The notes under the pieces were generated by a model. The model was not told where the DNA came from. It saw only the letters and a list, made by a program, of their open reading frames with translations, and did no database searches. Of a stretch of DNA of 64,000 nt, positions 54,031 through 63,234 are shown one piece after another. Source of the DNA: Lacibacter luteus (lineage in GTDB: Bacteria > Bacteroidota > Bacteroidia > Chitinophagales > Chitinophagaceae); assembly GCF_004118265.1 (NCBI RefSeq), contig NZ_SDHW01000005.1, forward strand, positions 124,001 through 188,000, written 5' to 3'. A program made the translations under genes and the position numbers. Every line of letters starts with the position of its first letter. Position 1 is the first letter of the stretch.

Positions 54031-54294
54031 TTAACTCTTTTTCTTTTTGCTGTCAAACTCCAATACAAAATCAAATAACTCTTTCGGCTGTATTTTAAAT
54101 TGAATTAAAATATCAGCAAGTGAATCAATAGTAAAATTCTGTTGGCCTTTAAAAACTTTTCCTAACCAGCTATGATCTTTACCAATAGAAGCATCTAATT
54201 TTCGAAGCGTATTTTCTTTTTCTCTTTCTTCAATTAGATTCTTAAGATTTTTGCCAATTTTTTCACGGAAGTCACCTTTAATTTTTTCACTCAT
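54031..54294 (-). CDS. XRE-like helix-turn-helix regulator
   Basis: An 87-residue protein whose centre (IGKNLKNLIEEREKENTLRK, then LDASIGKDHSWLGKVFKGQQNF and TIDSLADILIQFKIQPKELF) is the XRE helix-turn-helix pattern. There is no extra domain. It is the most upstream gene of the minus-strand defence run and may regulate it; an exact palindrome lies 300 bases after its stop. No start other than the ATG at 54294 is needed. Confidence 0.75.
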   Translation of the reverse strand: MSEKIKGDFREKIGKNLKNLIEEREKENTLRKLDASIGKDHSWLGKVFKGQQNFTIDSLADILIQFKIQPKELFDFVLEFDSKKKKS

Positions 54295-54442
54295 AAAAAA
54301 GCTTTAACATGAAAGGTGAATGAATCGATAAAAAAAATCGTGGTATTATAATGCTACAGTTAATAATTTCCCTATCTTAGTTTTAATATTGCGTTTCTTC
54401 AATTAACTAATTGATGCATTCGCTTGGATTCTCGTCTTGAAA

Positions 54443-54560
54443 CCTAGGAAATTTCGACGCACACGGGATGATAAGTGGATGCCCACGTTACGGCGTGGGC
54501 TCTCTTATACGTGTGCAGGCTTCCTAGGGCCTCAAGGCGGTAAGCTGAGTTACCACGCCT
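54443..54560. repeat. Long fold-back element and second hairpin
   Basis: Four nested stems fold on each other: CCTAGGAA/TTCCTAGG (54443-54450, 54521-54528), GCACACG/CGTGTGC, ATAAG/CTTAT and GCCCACG/CGTGGGC round a TTACGG loop. A second hairpin (AGGCGGTAA with TTACCACGCCT, 54535-54560) follows. This could be a MITE-like element or a structured RNA. A 74-residue frame through it looks like a chance reading and is not called. Confidence 0.65.
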
Positions 54561-54840
54561 GTTTTTATATTTTGTATCACAGTATTACTTGTACAAAAAA
54601 TCAGTTAACTCTTCTTATTGCATATCGAGACTTTCAAGCGCACCTAAACCATAAAGCATGAGAGTTCAACACCGGCACAACGCTTTTTACTTACTGCAAA
54701 CGAAATTCTGTGTGAAGCCCCAAGATCATGGGTAATACCACTACTTACAAACTATCCTGCTTTGCTTTAGCATAGCGGCCCTTCCAGTCTTACAAACATT
54801 CCCACAAACCATATTTCTTAACCGCTCCCTCTAAAAGGAC

Positions 54841-54896
54841 AGACGCTCCTTGCGGAGCGTCTTACTCTCCCTCCTTTGGAGGGAGTTGGAGGGAGG
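54841..54896. repeat. Tandem hairpins before the SusC gene
   Basis: AGACGCTCC/GGAGCGTCT round TTGC is followed by CTCCCTCC/GGAGGGAG round TTT, and then another GGAGGGAGG. They lie in the 5' gap, ending 20 bases before the SusC start, so they could affect transcription or RNA stability. The rest of the 54295-54915 gap holds the fold-back element and no gene that I can support. Confidence 0.7.
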
Positions 54897-54915
54897 CTCA
54901 AATTCTTTCGCAAAA

Positions 54916-57912
54916 ATGAAACAACTCATTTATTGCCTGGCACTGCTTTGCCCATTGCTAAGCAACTGCCAGCAAATCACCATCAAAGGAAATGTTATTA
55001 ACGAAGAAGGCAACCCCGTTTCAGCCGCCACCATTATCCTAAAAGGTACAACTATTTCCACCGTAGCCAATGCAAAAGGGGAGTTCACGCTTCCCAACAC
55101 AAAACTCAATGATTCAATCATTGTATCAGCCATCGGTTATCAAACGGCTGTTGAGCCAAACAACATGCGGGGTCTTATAACGGTCATCCTCAAACGTAAA
55201 GTAACCCAGTTAGATGAAACCGTCATTATTGCCTATGGAACCAGCACAAAACGGTTTAATACGGGGAACGTTGCAACCATAACAACGGCACAGTTAGCAA
55301 CACAACCCCTGTTGAACCCCCTGGCCGCCCTGCATGGCAGGGTGCCGGGGCTTGTGGTTACACAGAGCAGCGGTGCTCCCGGTGCGGCCATCAAAATAGA
55401 GATACGTGGCCGCACTTCTTTGGAGTCGTCTGCTTCCGGTAACGATCCGCTCTTTATCATTGATGGTATTCCTTTTTCGCCCGGCAACGAAGTGGTGAGC
55501 CAGTTGCGATCTTCGGCCAATAACCCACGTTCTGCATCGCAGGGAGGGCTGAGCCCTTTTGCGCTTATTAACCCTGCCGATATTGAACGCATCGACATTC
55601 TCAAAGATGCTGATGCCACTGCCATTTATGGCAGCAGGGGAGCCAACGGTGTGGTTCTCATTACTACCAAACAGGCAAAACCCGGCCGCACATTGTTTAC
55701 GGTAAATGCCTATACCGGCATTTCACGCATCGCTACCAAAGCAGAGCTGCTCAACACCCAACAATATCTGCAGATGCGCAGGGAAGCTTTTGCCAACGAT
55801 GGTATTGCACCCACCATAGCAAATGCCCCCGACCTGCTTTTATGGGATACCAGCCGTTACCGCAATTTTGTAAACGATTTTATCGGCAACAGCGCCAGCA
55901 ATTCCAATATCCAGTTATCCTTGTCGGGCGGTAACAGCAACACCCGCTTTTTGCTGGGCACGGGTTTTAACAGGGAGACGGCTGTTTTCCCGGGCAGCTT
56001 TGCGGCCAGCAGGGCATCGGCCAATATCAAACTCACGCACAATGCCCCTTCGCAAAAACTCTCTCTTACGTTTACGGCATCTTATGCAGCGGCAGTCAAC
56101 AATTCCATCAAGACCGATCTTTCTACCTATATTAACCTGCCGCCCAATTTTCCTGCCCTTTATGATGCGCAGGGCAATCTTAAATGGTCGGAGGGAGGTG
56201 TGTCTTTCGCCAACCCTTTAGCCGAACAGTTACGTTCGTACAAAGCCATCAACGAAAACCTCAACACGGGGCTGCTCTTATCGCTGGTTCTTACAAAGGC
56301 ACTGAGCTTTAAACTCAATACGGGTTACAATCTGTTCCGCAGCAACGAACGTTCCCTGCATCCGGCGGCTTCGCTTGACCCGGCTTCTTCTTCTTTACCT
56401 TTTTCCAATTTTGCCGGTAACCGAATGGGTGGCTTTATTATTGAACCACAACTCGAGTACCAACGAAAATGGAAACAGCTGCGTTTTACAGGGTTGCTTG
56501 GTGCCACGGCACAGCAAAATGCCGCCGAAACAGAATCGGTAAACGGGCTCAACTACAGCTCTGATCTGTTGCTGGCTTCCATGGCGGCCGCACCATTGCT
56601 TATTGGTTCCAACAGCGAAAACCGCTACCGCTACACGGCCCTGTTTACAAGGCTGACCATGCAGCTCAACAACAGGTACTTGCTTAACCTTTCTGCCCGT
56701 CGTGATGGCTCGAGCCGTTTTGGTCCGGGAAACCGTTTTGGCAATTTTGGCGCCATTGGTTTTGGCTGGATCTTTTCAAAAGAAAAATTCCTGCAAAACC
56801 AATCCATCTTAAGCTTTGGTAAATGGCGCAGCAGTTATGGTATTACGGGCAGCGACCAGGTGGGTGATTACCGTTACCTCGATACCTGGCAAAACACAGC
56901 GCTTACCTATCTGAATGCAAACGGCCTGCAGCCATCACGCCTGTTTAACCCGAACTATGGCTGGGAGGTCAATAAAAAATTTGAAACAGCACTTGAACTG
57001 GGTTTCTTTAACGATCAACTCTTTTTTTCAGTTGCCTGGTTTCAGAACAGGAGTGGCAACCGCCTTGTTAACTATTCGCTGCCTGCCATTACCGGTTTTT
57101 CTTCTGTTCTCCGCAATTGGGATGCTCTGGTGCAGAATACGGGTTGGGAGTTCCTGTTCACTTCACAAAACATACAAACAGCAAAGATCAGCTGGTCAAC
57201 AACAGTGAACATGACCTTGCCGCAAAACAAACTGCTGGCATTTCCCGGTCTTGATGCATCGCCTTACCGCAATAATTACAGGGTAGGGCAGTCGCTCTCT
57301 GTTATCTATGGCTTCCGGTATCTAGGTGTTGATCCGGCCACCGGTATTTATTCCTACCAGGATCTTGATTCAAACGGACTATTGAATACATCCGATTACC
57401 AGTTGCTGGGTAATACCGACCCGGTTTTTTATGGTGGTGTGGGCAACAGCGTCAGTATCGGGCAGTTTCGGTTTTCCTGTTTTGTGGAGTTCCGTAAACA
57501 GCAGGGGCGTAACTATCTTGCCACACAGGCTGCCACTATTCCCGGCCGTGGTATGTTTAACCAACCCCTGCTGGTACTCGACCGTTGGCAAAAGCCGGGG
57601 GATATTGCAACCATTCAGCGTTATACCACTACAACAAACAGCACTGCATACATCGCAGCTGTTACACAGCTGGCGGCTTCCAATGCCATCTTTTCTGATG
57701 CCTCATTCATTCGTTTAAAAAACCTGGCTTGTTCCTGGTCATTACCGCAGGCAATCGCTGCGAAGATGAAACTGCAGGCACTCAGTATTCAACTGTCGGC
57801 ACAAAACCTGTTCAGCATCACCCGTTATGCTGGTGCCGATCCCGAAAACCAGAACTTCTTTGTATTGCCTCCTTTACGCACGGTAACAGGCGGTATTCAA
57901 TTCAGCTTTTAA
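54916..57912 (+). CDS. SusC/RagA-type TonB-dependent outer-membrane transporter
   Basis: The 998-residue product has a signal peptide, a CarboxypepD_reg-like domain (about 22-98, ITIKGNVINEEGNPVSAATI), a TonB-dependent receptor plug (about 100-230, with the TIYGSRGANGVVLITTK-type segment ATAIYGSRGANGVVLITTKQ) and a long barrel ending GGIQFSF. The start at 54916 gives the signal peptide KQLIYCLALLCPLLSNCQ. It brings a large substrate through the outer membrane with its SusD partner. The SusD gene starts 10 bases after the stop. Substrate is not known; there are no glycoside hydrolase genes nearby. Confidence 0.93.
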   Translation: MKQLIYCLALLCPLLSNCQQITIKGNVINEEGNPVSAATIILKGTTISTVANAKGEFTLPNTKLNDSIIVSAIGYQTAVEPNNMRGLITVILKRKVTQLDETVIIAYGTSTKRFNTGNVATITTAQLATQPLLNPLAALHGRVPGLVVTQSSGAPGAAIKIEIRGRTSLESSASGNDPLFIIDGIPFSPGNEVVSQLRSSANNPRSASQGGLSPFALINPADIERIDILKDADATAIYGSRGANGVVLITTKQAKPGRTLFTVNAYTGISRIATKAELLNTQQYLQMRREAFANDGIAPTIANAPDLLLWDTSRYRNFVNDFIGNSASNSNIQLSLSGGNSNTRFLLGTGFNRETAVFPGSFAASRASANIKLTHNAPSQKLSLTFTASYAAAVNNSIKTDLSTYINLPPNFPALYDAQGNLKWSEGGVSFANPLAEQLRSYKAINENLNTGLLLSLVLTKALSFKLNTGYNLFRSNERSLHPAASLDPASSSLPFSNFAGNRMGGFIIEPQLEYQRKWKQLRFTGLLGATAQQNAAETESVNGLNYSSDLLLASMAAAPLLIGSNSENRYRYTALFTRLTMQLNNRYLLNLSARRDGSSRFGPGNRFGNFGAIGFGWIFSKEKFLQNQSILSFGKWRSSYGITGSDQVGDYRYLDTWQNTALTYLNANGLQPSRLFNPNYGWEVNKKFETALELGFFNDQLFFSVAWFQNRSGNRLVNYSLPAITGFSSVLRNWDALVQNTGWEFLFTSQNIQTAKISWSTTVNMTLPQNKLLAFPGLDASPYRNNYRVGQSLSVIYGFRYLGVDPATGIYSYQDLDSNGLLNTSDYQLLGNTDPVFYGGVGNSVSIGQFRFSCFVEFRKQQGRNYLATQAATIPGRGMFNQPLLVLDRWQKPGDIATIQRYTTTTNSTAYIAAVTQLAASNAIFSDASFIRLKNLACSWSLPQAIAAKMKLQALSIQLSAQNLFSITRYAGADPENQNFFVLPPLRTVTGGIQFSF

Positions 57913-57922
57913 ATAAAACAAT

Positions 57923-59281
57923 ATGCAATCCATAAACAACTACATCCTCATTTTTTGCTTCGCTGTTTTTGTTACAGCATGCGAAAAGTTTGTGCGCATT
58001 CCTGTACCTGAAACACAGGTGCAGGCACAGCGTATCTTTTCCGATGAGCGTTCTGCCGAAGCAGCACTTACCGGTTTATATGCACAGCTTACAGCCACCA
58101 CATTAAGCATAACAAATGGCGGCCTCTCCATTTATCCCGCCCTTTCGGCCGATGAGTTATACAACACATCGCCGTCGGCCGATCTTGATCCGTTTTATAC
58201 AAACAGTATTCCGGCAACTAACGGTACAGGTATCAATACCCGTTTATGGTCGGCTGCTTACAAATACATCTACCATTGCAACAGCATTATTGAGCAACTG
58301 GAAACAGCGTCTTTATCTGCTGCATTTAAAAACAGGGCGATGGCTGAAGCAAAACTTATCCGCAGTTTGCTGTATAGTTTTCTTGTACAGTTGTTTAACG
58401 ATGTGCCGCTGGTGCTTACTACCAGTTATGAAACAAATGCGGTGCTGCCACGCACGGCTTCTGCAAAAGTGCTGGAGCAGATGCTTACCGATGCTGCCGA
58501 TGCATACGATCATCTTCCACTTACAGGAGTAAAAGCAAAACCCGTAAAAGCAACGGCTGCTGCTTTGCTGGCAAGGTATTACCTGCTGGCGGGTAACTAT
58601 GCAGAAGCAGAAAAAAAAGCAGCGCTGGTGATTGATGCCAATACTTATTCGCTTGCTGCTAATCTCAACAATGTATTTACAAACACATCAACAGAAACCA
58701 TCTGGCATTTACCAAAAGACCAGGGCAATACGGCCGAGGGTGCAGCTTTTGTTCCGGCATCAGCAACGGTGCGACCTGCCTATGCACTCAGCAACAGTTT
58801 ACTCAATGCATTTGAACCAAACGATCAACGTAAAACAGCATGGACAAAAAGTAATACGGTTTCAGGTTTCACTTATGTGTACCCGAACAAATACAAAGCA
58901 AGGCTGGCAACACCTGTTACGGAAGCAGCTGTTGTGATACGTGTTGCAGAACTGTTGCTGATCCGTGCCGAAGCAAGAGCAAAACAGGATAAGCTTGTTG
59001 AAGCAACGGCCGATATGAACAGTATCCGATTGCGTGCCGGTCTAACGGCTACCAACAACCTAAGTAAAGAACAGCTGTTACTTGCAATTGAAAAAGAGAG
59101 ACGAACAGAACTGTTTACAGAGTGGGGGCACCGCTGGTTCGATCTTAAACGCACCGGTCGTATTGATGAAGTGATGCAGGCCGAAAAACCCGGTTGGAAA
59201 AGTACAGCACAGTGGTATCCTATACCGCAAAACGAATTACTCCGCAACGCATTTCTCACACAAAACCCCGGCTACGAATGA
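57923..59281 (+). CDS. SusD/RagB-type nutrient-binding lipoprotein
   Basis: The surface lipoprotein partner of the SusC protein. The 452-residue product has a lipoprotein signal (IFCFAVFVTACEK) and the SusD-like TPR fold (LTGLYAQLTATTL, RSLLYSFLVQLFNDVPLV, then LLAIEKERRTELFTEWGHRWFDLKRTG as the typical C-terminal block, shown in part). Its stop codon overlaps the start of the TlpA-like gene by 4 bases (ATGA), so all three are one operon. Confidence 0.92.
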   Translation: MQSINNYILIFCFAVFVTACEKFVRIPVPETQVQAQRIFSDERSAEAALTGLYAQLTATTLSITNGGLSIYPALSADELYNTSPSADLDPFYTNSIPATNGTGINTRLWSAAYKYIYHCNSIIEQLETASLSAAFKNRAMAEAKLIRSLLYSFLVQLFNDVPLVLTTSYETNAVLPRTASAKVLEQMLTDAADAYDHLPLTGVKAKPVKATAAALLARYYLLAGNYAEAEKKAALVIDANTYSLAANLNNVFTNTSTETIWHLPKDQGNTAEGAAFVPASATVRPAYALSNSLLNAFEPNDQRKTAWTKSNTVSGFTYVYPNKYKARLATPVTEAAVVIRVAELLLIRAEARAKQDKLVEATADMNSIRLRAGLTATNNLSKEQLLLAIEKERRTELFTEWGHRWFDLKRTGRIDEVMQAEKPGWKSTAQWYPIPQNELLRNAFLTQNPGYE

Positions 59282-60558
59282 AAAAGTATTGTTTAATCAT
59301 TGCACTGCTGTTATACAGTGCAGGAGGTTTTGCACAGGCAATTACCATTGGCGAAAAATGCCCTGATATTTTGCTGAAGAATATCTACAACTATCCCAAA
59401 AAAGAAATGAAGCTGTCTGGCTTTAATGCCGATCTTATTATTTTGGATATGTGGGGTTACTATTGTGAAGCATGCATCAAGGCGTTGCCAACGATCGACA
59501 GCCTACAGAAAAAATTTGCAGGCAGGCTGCAGTTCATTGCGGTGAACATTGAAAGTGAAGCAGCAACAAAAGCGTTCTTTGCAAAACGCAAAGCCATTCA
59601 AATGCCGGGGGTTCCTTTTGTTTCAGGCGACACGGTATTATCAAAGCTATTTCCCCGTGCGTTTGTACCCTGGCATGTGTGGCTTGATAAAAACCTGGTG
59701 GTACAGTACATTACGTTTGGCAGCAATGCAACCGAAGAACATATTGCTGCCTTTCTGAGTGGTAACAAACCCGATCTGTATGGCCTGGAAAACCTGCCAA
59801 CTAAAAAGGATTCGTTAAACAGTCTCCGTGATTTTTTCTACTATTCAACCATCACACAAACAGTGCCCGGTGCCAACAGAAACAACGATTACGGCGTTAT
59901 AAAAAACAACCGCTTCTTTCTGACAGAAGAAGGCGCAAAAATTACGGGGCTTGCTCAAACGGCCATGGAAGGTCTACACAACATAAAATTCAAACCGGTG
60001 GATACGGTGATACTGGAAGTAAAGCAACCCGAAAAGTTCCGTCGTCCTGCATCCGTTAGTACAACCACATGGGATCAGCAGCACAAATACAATTACTACC
60101 TGATGCTTCCGCAGGAAAGGAAGGACAAAGCCTATGAATATATGCTGACCGATATTCAGCGCTACTTCAACATCACGATCACAATGGAAAAAAGAATGGT
60201 GAATCATTATGTATTGATAAGGCTTGATACCATTGATCGTATCAAAACAAAAGGAGGGGTCAAAGCAGATTCATTGATGATAAGCTCGGTTAAACATCCG
60301 GTTGATTCAAAGAACCGGTACATGATCAATTGCCCTTTTGCAGCATTCAGCCGAAGATGGCAGGCATGGGTAGAAGGAATATTGCAGCAACCCTTTAAAG
60401 ATGAAACGGGCTACGAGGGAAATATTGATGTAGTGGTTGATGCAGCACTGATTGACACACATACCTACGACGGATTTAAAAAAGCACTCAACAGGCTCGG
60501 TTTTGATTTGGTTTATGCCACACGGGAGAAAACCGTGCTGGTTATTAAGGACAATTGA
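59278..60558 (+). CDS. TlpA-like thioredoxin-fold envelope protein with long C-terminal domain
   Basis: The 426-residue product has a signal peptide (CLIIALLLYSAGGFAQ), a TlpA-like thioredoxin domain (about 30-165) with the active site CEAC in DMWGYYCEACIKALP, and an unrecognised C-terminal part of about 250 residues. It is coupled to SusD by a 4-base overlap. Together with the redox-like genes on the other strand it suggests thiol chemistry on a peptide or protein substrate. The start at 59278 is chosen because it gives the signal peptide. Confidence 0.85.
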   Translation: MKKYCLIIALLLYSAGGFAQAITIGEKCPDILLKNIYNYPKKEMKLSGFNADLIILDMWGYYCEACIKALPTIDSLQKKFAGRLQFIAVNIESEAATKAFFAKRKAIQMPGVPFVSGDTVLSKLFPRAFVPWHVWLDKNLVVQYITFGSNATEEHIAAFLSGNKPDLYGLENLPTKKDSLNSLRDFFYYSTITQTVPGANRNNDYGVIKNNRFFLTEEGAKITGLAQTAMEGLHNIKFKPVDTVILEVKQPEKFRRPASVSTTTWDQQHKYNYYLMLPQERKDKAYEYMLTDIQRYFNITITMEKRMVNHYVLIRLDTIDRIKTKGGVKADSLMISSVKHPVDSKNRYMINCPFAAFSRRWQAWVEGILQQPFKDETGYEGNIDVVVDAALIDTHTYDGFKKALNRLGFDLVYATREKTVLVIKDN

Positions 60559-60560
60559 AA

Positions 60561-60588
60561 AAGGAGCGGTTCTCCGCTCCTTGTTTTT
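60561..60588. terminator. Terminator between the SusCD-TlpA operon and the convergent gene
   Basis: The 9-bp stem AAGGAGCGG / CCGCTCCTT with loop TTCT has T residues after it on the plus strand and A residues before it, so it can act both ways. Confidence 0.88.
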
Positions 60589-60590
60589 GG

Positions 60591-60896
60591 TTATTCTGTT
60601 TTTTTGATCTGGTCCAGCCCGGCAGGTGGATGCATTTCGTTGGCCCGGTTGTTTTCTTCAAAGGCCCGAACACAATCCACATCATCGGTATCCTGGCAAT
60701 CCGTTGCAACAGCTTCCTTTGCAATCGGGATACTGCTGTTGGGGTTGAGCAATGCACCTAACTGATCGTTAACGGCATCGTATTCATACCAGAAATAAGT
60801 GCTGCTGTTTGCTTTTGCCACAGGTTGTTTATTGGTAAAAGCAAACAATACAACGGCAAGCACAATTGAAAGGAAACCGGTTAAATACTGTTTCAT
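60591..60896 (-). CDS. Small secreted protein with two cysteines, DUF6520-like
   Basis: A 101-residue protein with a signal peptide (LTGFLSIVLAVVLFAFTNKQ) and one pair of cysteines in CQDTDDVDC. Length, signal and the Cys pair fit the small DUF6520-type proteins that often lie next to MauE-like genes in Bacteroidota, as I recall; the family call is tentative. The MauE-like gene lies 105 bases upstream on the same strand. Confidence 0.65.
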   Translation of the reverse strand: MKQYLTGFLSIVLAVVLFAFTNKQPVAKANSSTYFWYEYDAVNDQLGALLNPNSSIPIAKEAVATDCQDTDDVDCVRAFEENNRANEMHPPAGLDQIKKTE

Positions 60897-61001
60897 AATA
60901 AACTGTTTTTAGTAAAAAATAATGCCTACTCTTTTACAGGTTTTCGGCTTCGCCTGCTCACTTCAGTTCCGTTGCGCACCGGTGTTGAAATGAAGTATTT
61001 T

Positions 61002-61415
61002 TTATTGCCTGGTTTTGCGTAATGCATGTAAACCGACACTATTCCATGCAATGAAAAAAAGATTAAACCATATATGCTGCTGCCAGCTCATCATGCTCAA
61101 TACGCCTCCGCAACTGCAAGGCAGATCGTTTACAAACAACAGCATCGCAACCAGGTAAACAGTAAACAGCGTTAACAGGAATAAGGAACTGTACAAGCCG
61201 AAGGATTGAGTGCGGGGGAAAAAAAGGAGCAGCGCAACCAACAGTTCTGTTAAGGGGATTACATAGCTGAGGCCGGCTGCCCCATGACGCAGGAGTGCCG
61301 CTTTATTTAAACTGTAAAGAAAAACGTGATGCTGAAATAACTTACTGATACCTGTGTAGAAAAACAGTGCAATCAACAGAAAGCAGGAAACACGTATTGT
61401 AACAGAAGGGTTCAT
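61002..61415 (-). CDS. MauE/DoxX-like redox membrane protein
   Basis: The 137-residue product has four membrane segments and the MauE-type motif NDLPCSCGGVLSMMSWQQHIWFN in its last loop. Members pass electrons or help disulfide formation in the envelope. The N-terminal segment (FLLIALFFYTGISKLFQHH) is also typical. It sits between the two-cysteine secreted gene and the AraC-like gene, all on the minus strand. Confidence 0.85.
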   Translation of the reverse strand: MNPSVTIRVSCFLLIALFFYTGISKLFQHHVFLYSLNKAALLRHGAAGLSYVIPLTELLVALLLFFPRTQSFGLYSSLFLLTLFTVYLVAMLLFVNDLPCSCGGVLSMMSWQQHIWFNLFFIAWNSVGLHALRKTRQ

Positions 61416-61577
61416 AAGTCATAAATGGATGAATGAAAAATGTCCCCTTGTTTACGGTATAAAATTCCATCATAAAAAAAGAAAATGCAAATCAAACAGG
61501 TTTCAAAAAGGGTATAAATGGTTTCAAAAAAGACAAAAGGTTTGTAAAAGAGCAGGGTTGTTTCAAAACAACGGCGC

Positions 61578-61907
61578 TTATGCGTTACCGTATTGTGCAC
61601 GGTAAGCACCCGCCGTGCGTTTGTATTGTTTTTTAAACAGCATCATAAAATGTTTTTCGGATGTAAACCCGCAGCTGCGTGCAATGACGGTGATCTTGTC
61701 GTCTGTTTGTTTTAACAGGATGGCTGCCCGTTGCAAACGTTTTTTCAATACATATTGATGAATGCTGGTACCATAGGCTACTTTAAACCGTTGCATCAGT
61801 TTGGTTTTGCTAACATGCAACAGCCTGGCAAGCCGTTGAAGTGAATGATCCCGGGAGGGATCCTGATCGATCAGTGTTTTGATCTGTGCAGGTAATTTAT
61901 CTTTCAT
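61578..61907 (-). CDS. AraC-type transcriptional regulator, DNA-binding domain only
   Basis: A 109-residue protein made only of the AraC double helix-turn-helix: SLQRLARLLHVSKTKLMQRFKVAYG, then VIARSCGFTSEKHFMMLFKKQYKRTAGAYR, both shown in part. There is no ligand domain. Its position upstream of the MauE-like gene suggests that it controls this locus and perhaps the facing SusCD-TlpA operon. The frame and start at 61907 are clean. Confidence 0.88.
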   Translation of the reverse strand: MKDKLPAQIKTLIDQDPSRDHSLQRLARLLHVSKTKLMQRFKVAYGTSIHQYVLKKRLQRAAILLKQTDDKITVIARSCGFTSEKHFMMLFKKQYKRTAGAYRAQYGNA

Positions 61908-62639
61908 ATGCTGCTGTTTCAGGGGTTCGTCATTGCATACTGTCTCCTGTTTTTGTAACAGGTCAACAGTATACTGTGGTACTTTTAACTGCCCAACAGA
62001 ATCTCCCCCGATTAACCATGAAAGAATTAAACATAAACCTGCGCATGCGTATGAATAATCCTTGTGTTGTAAAATTCTGCAATCAAAAAACAGGATGCAA
62101 ATAAAAAAGGTGCGTAAAAGGAGAAAAGAAGTGCACTTTTGTACGTTGCTGTTTGTTGTGTTGGAATTTTTACGATCATGGTTTGTGATTGATCATTTTC
62201 TTAACCGGCGTCCATCAATATTTTATCGAGGGATCATTCTCTTTGTGCCATTCAAAGTATCCTTGGTGGCAATCGTTGATCAACTCAAGTTCTGTACAAA
62301 TAGTAATAGCGAAAAAACTATTATGTGAAACCGCCGATAGCCGATGTGAAACCCTCTTTTCACGATGTGAACAGATTGCGATACCGTTTCTTTAAACAAA
62401 AAAATACTGTTTGACGTAACTCCACAAATCAATTACTACTGTAAAAGGGATTTTTTCTTTTGATAGCAGGAATTTGCGTTCTCTGAATTGCTGTATTTGG
62501 TTTTCTTGAACCGGATCTGCGCTGTATTAGCAGGGAGTAAGTACAACTGGATGGGTGTTTGGGATGAGAGGTATCTCTACATCCCGAGACTGTACCATTG
62601 CAATTAACCTGTTAAAACAATAACAGTAAAAGAGGGTAG

Positions 62640-62683
62640 AGATCCCTCGTTCCTCGGGATGACGTTCTATTGAGCAATAGAAC
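62640..62683. repeat. GATCCCTC-CGGGATGAC repeat copy 2, with adjoining 20-bp palindrome
   Basis: AGATCCCTCGTTCCTCGGGA continues TGAC. The next bases, GTTCTATTGAGCAATAGAAC (62664-62683), form a 9-bp dyad with two central bases. Part of the gap 61908-63234, which otherwise holds simple sequence and no gene that I can support. Confidence 0.7.
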
Positions 62684-62801
62684 AAAACCGCATCAACAAT
62701 CCCAGATTGCTTCGGCGCAAACCCACCCACAAACCCAGCACCCTCGCAAAGACGCTCCGTAGGAAACAAACGTCATTGTGAGATGCATCCCGGCAATATC
62801 C

Positions 62802-62830
62802 CAACAGATCCCTCATGCTTCGGGATGACA
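62802..62830. repeat. GATCCCTC-CGGGATGAC repeat, copy 3
   Basis: CAACAGATCCCTCATGCTTC continues GGGATGACA. It matches the 39032-39060 copy at all but a few central bases. Confidence 0.75.
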
Positions 62831-62875
62831 GCAGTATTGAGCAGCAAAGCAAAATTCATCAAATGATCAACAGGC

Positions 62876-62990
62876 AGCACTTAGGATGATCGTGTAAGTA
62901 TTACTGCTATTAACTACAGTAGTACTAAAACTTCATCAAGGCATAATCCGAATCCGTGTTGTATATCGAATTCGGGGCCTTTTTGTTTCT
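62876..62990. repeat. Stem-conserving intergenic repeat, copy 2 (inverted)
   Basis: The reverse complement of this stretch aligns with 40204-40320: CCCC next to a hairpin with loop ATATACA, then GCCTTGAT, TACTACTGTAGTTAA and CATCCTAAGTGCT. The stem here is CCGAATCCG/CGAATTCGG (62948-62956, 62967-62975), different in sequence from copy 1 but still paired except at one base. Confidence 0.75.
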
Positions 62991-63234
62991 TCTGAGCGAA
63001 GTTGAAGGATTGGCAAGTGTTTACATCCCGACCGTAGCGTCGGGGCAAAAGGAAAAGAAAAACATCTTGGAGAAAATACTTTTAGAGTGCTGCCTGAATT
63101 GCAGCTGAATTAAAATCCTTCATTCGCAGGTTGGTTAAATTCCAAAGTATACAATTCATGCTTCTGTTTTAACACTTGGTTATAATAGCCCCGGTTTTTG
63201 TTTAACTGCACAAATAAGTTTGCGGAAAAAAGAA

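Noticed and set aside
54437-54661. 74-residue frame over the fold-back element
   Set aside because: It is produced by the hairpin sequence, has no protein-like pattern and no sensible start.
62062-62328. 88-residue frame in the last spacer
   Set aside because: Composition is not protein-like and it overlaps another chance frame; no start signal.
62320-62390. GATGTGAA direct repeats before the AraC-like gene
   Set aside because: Three loose copies more than 400 bases from the regulator start; too weak to call operators.
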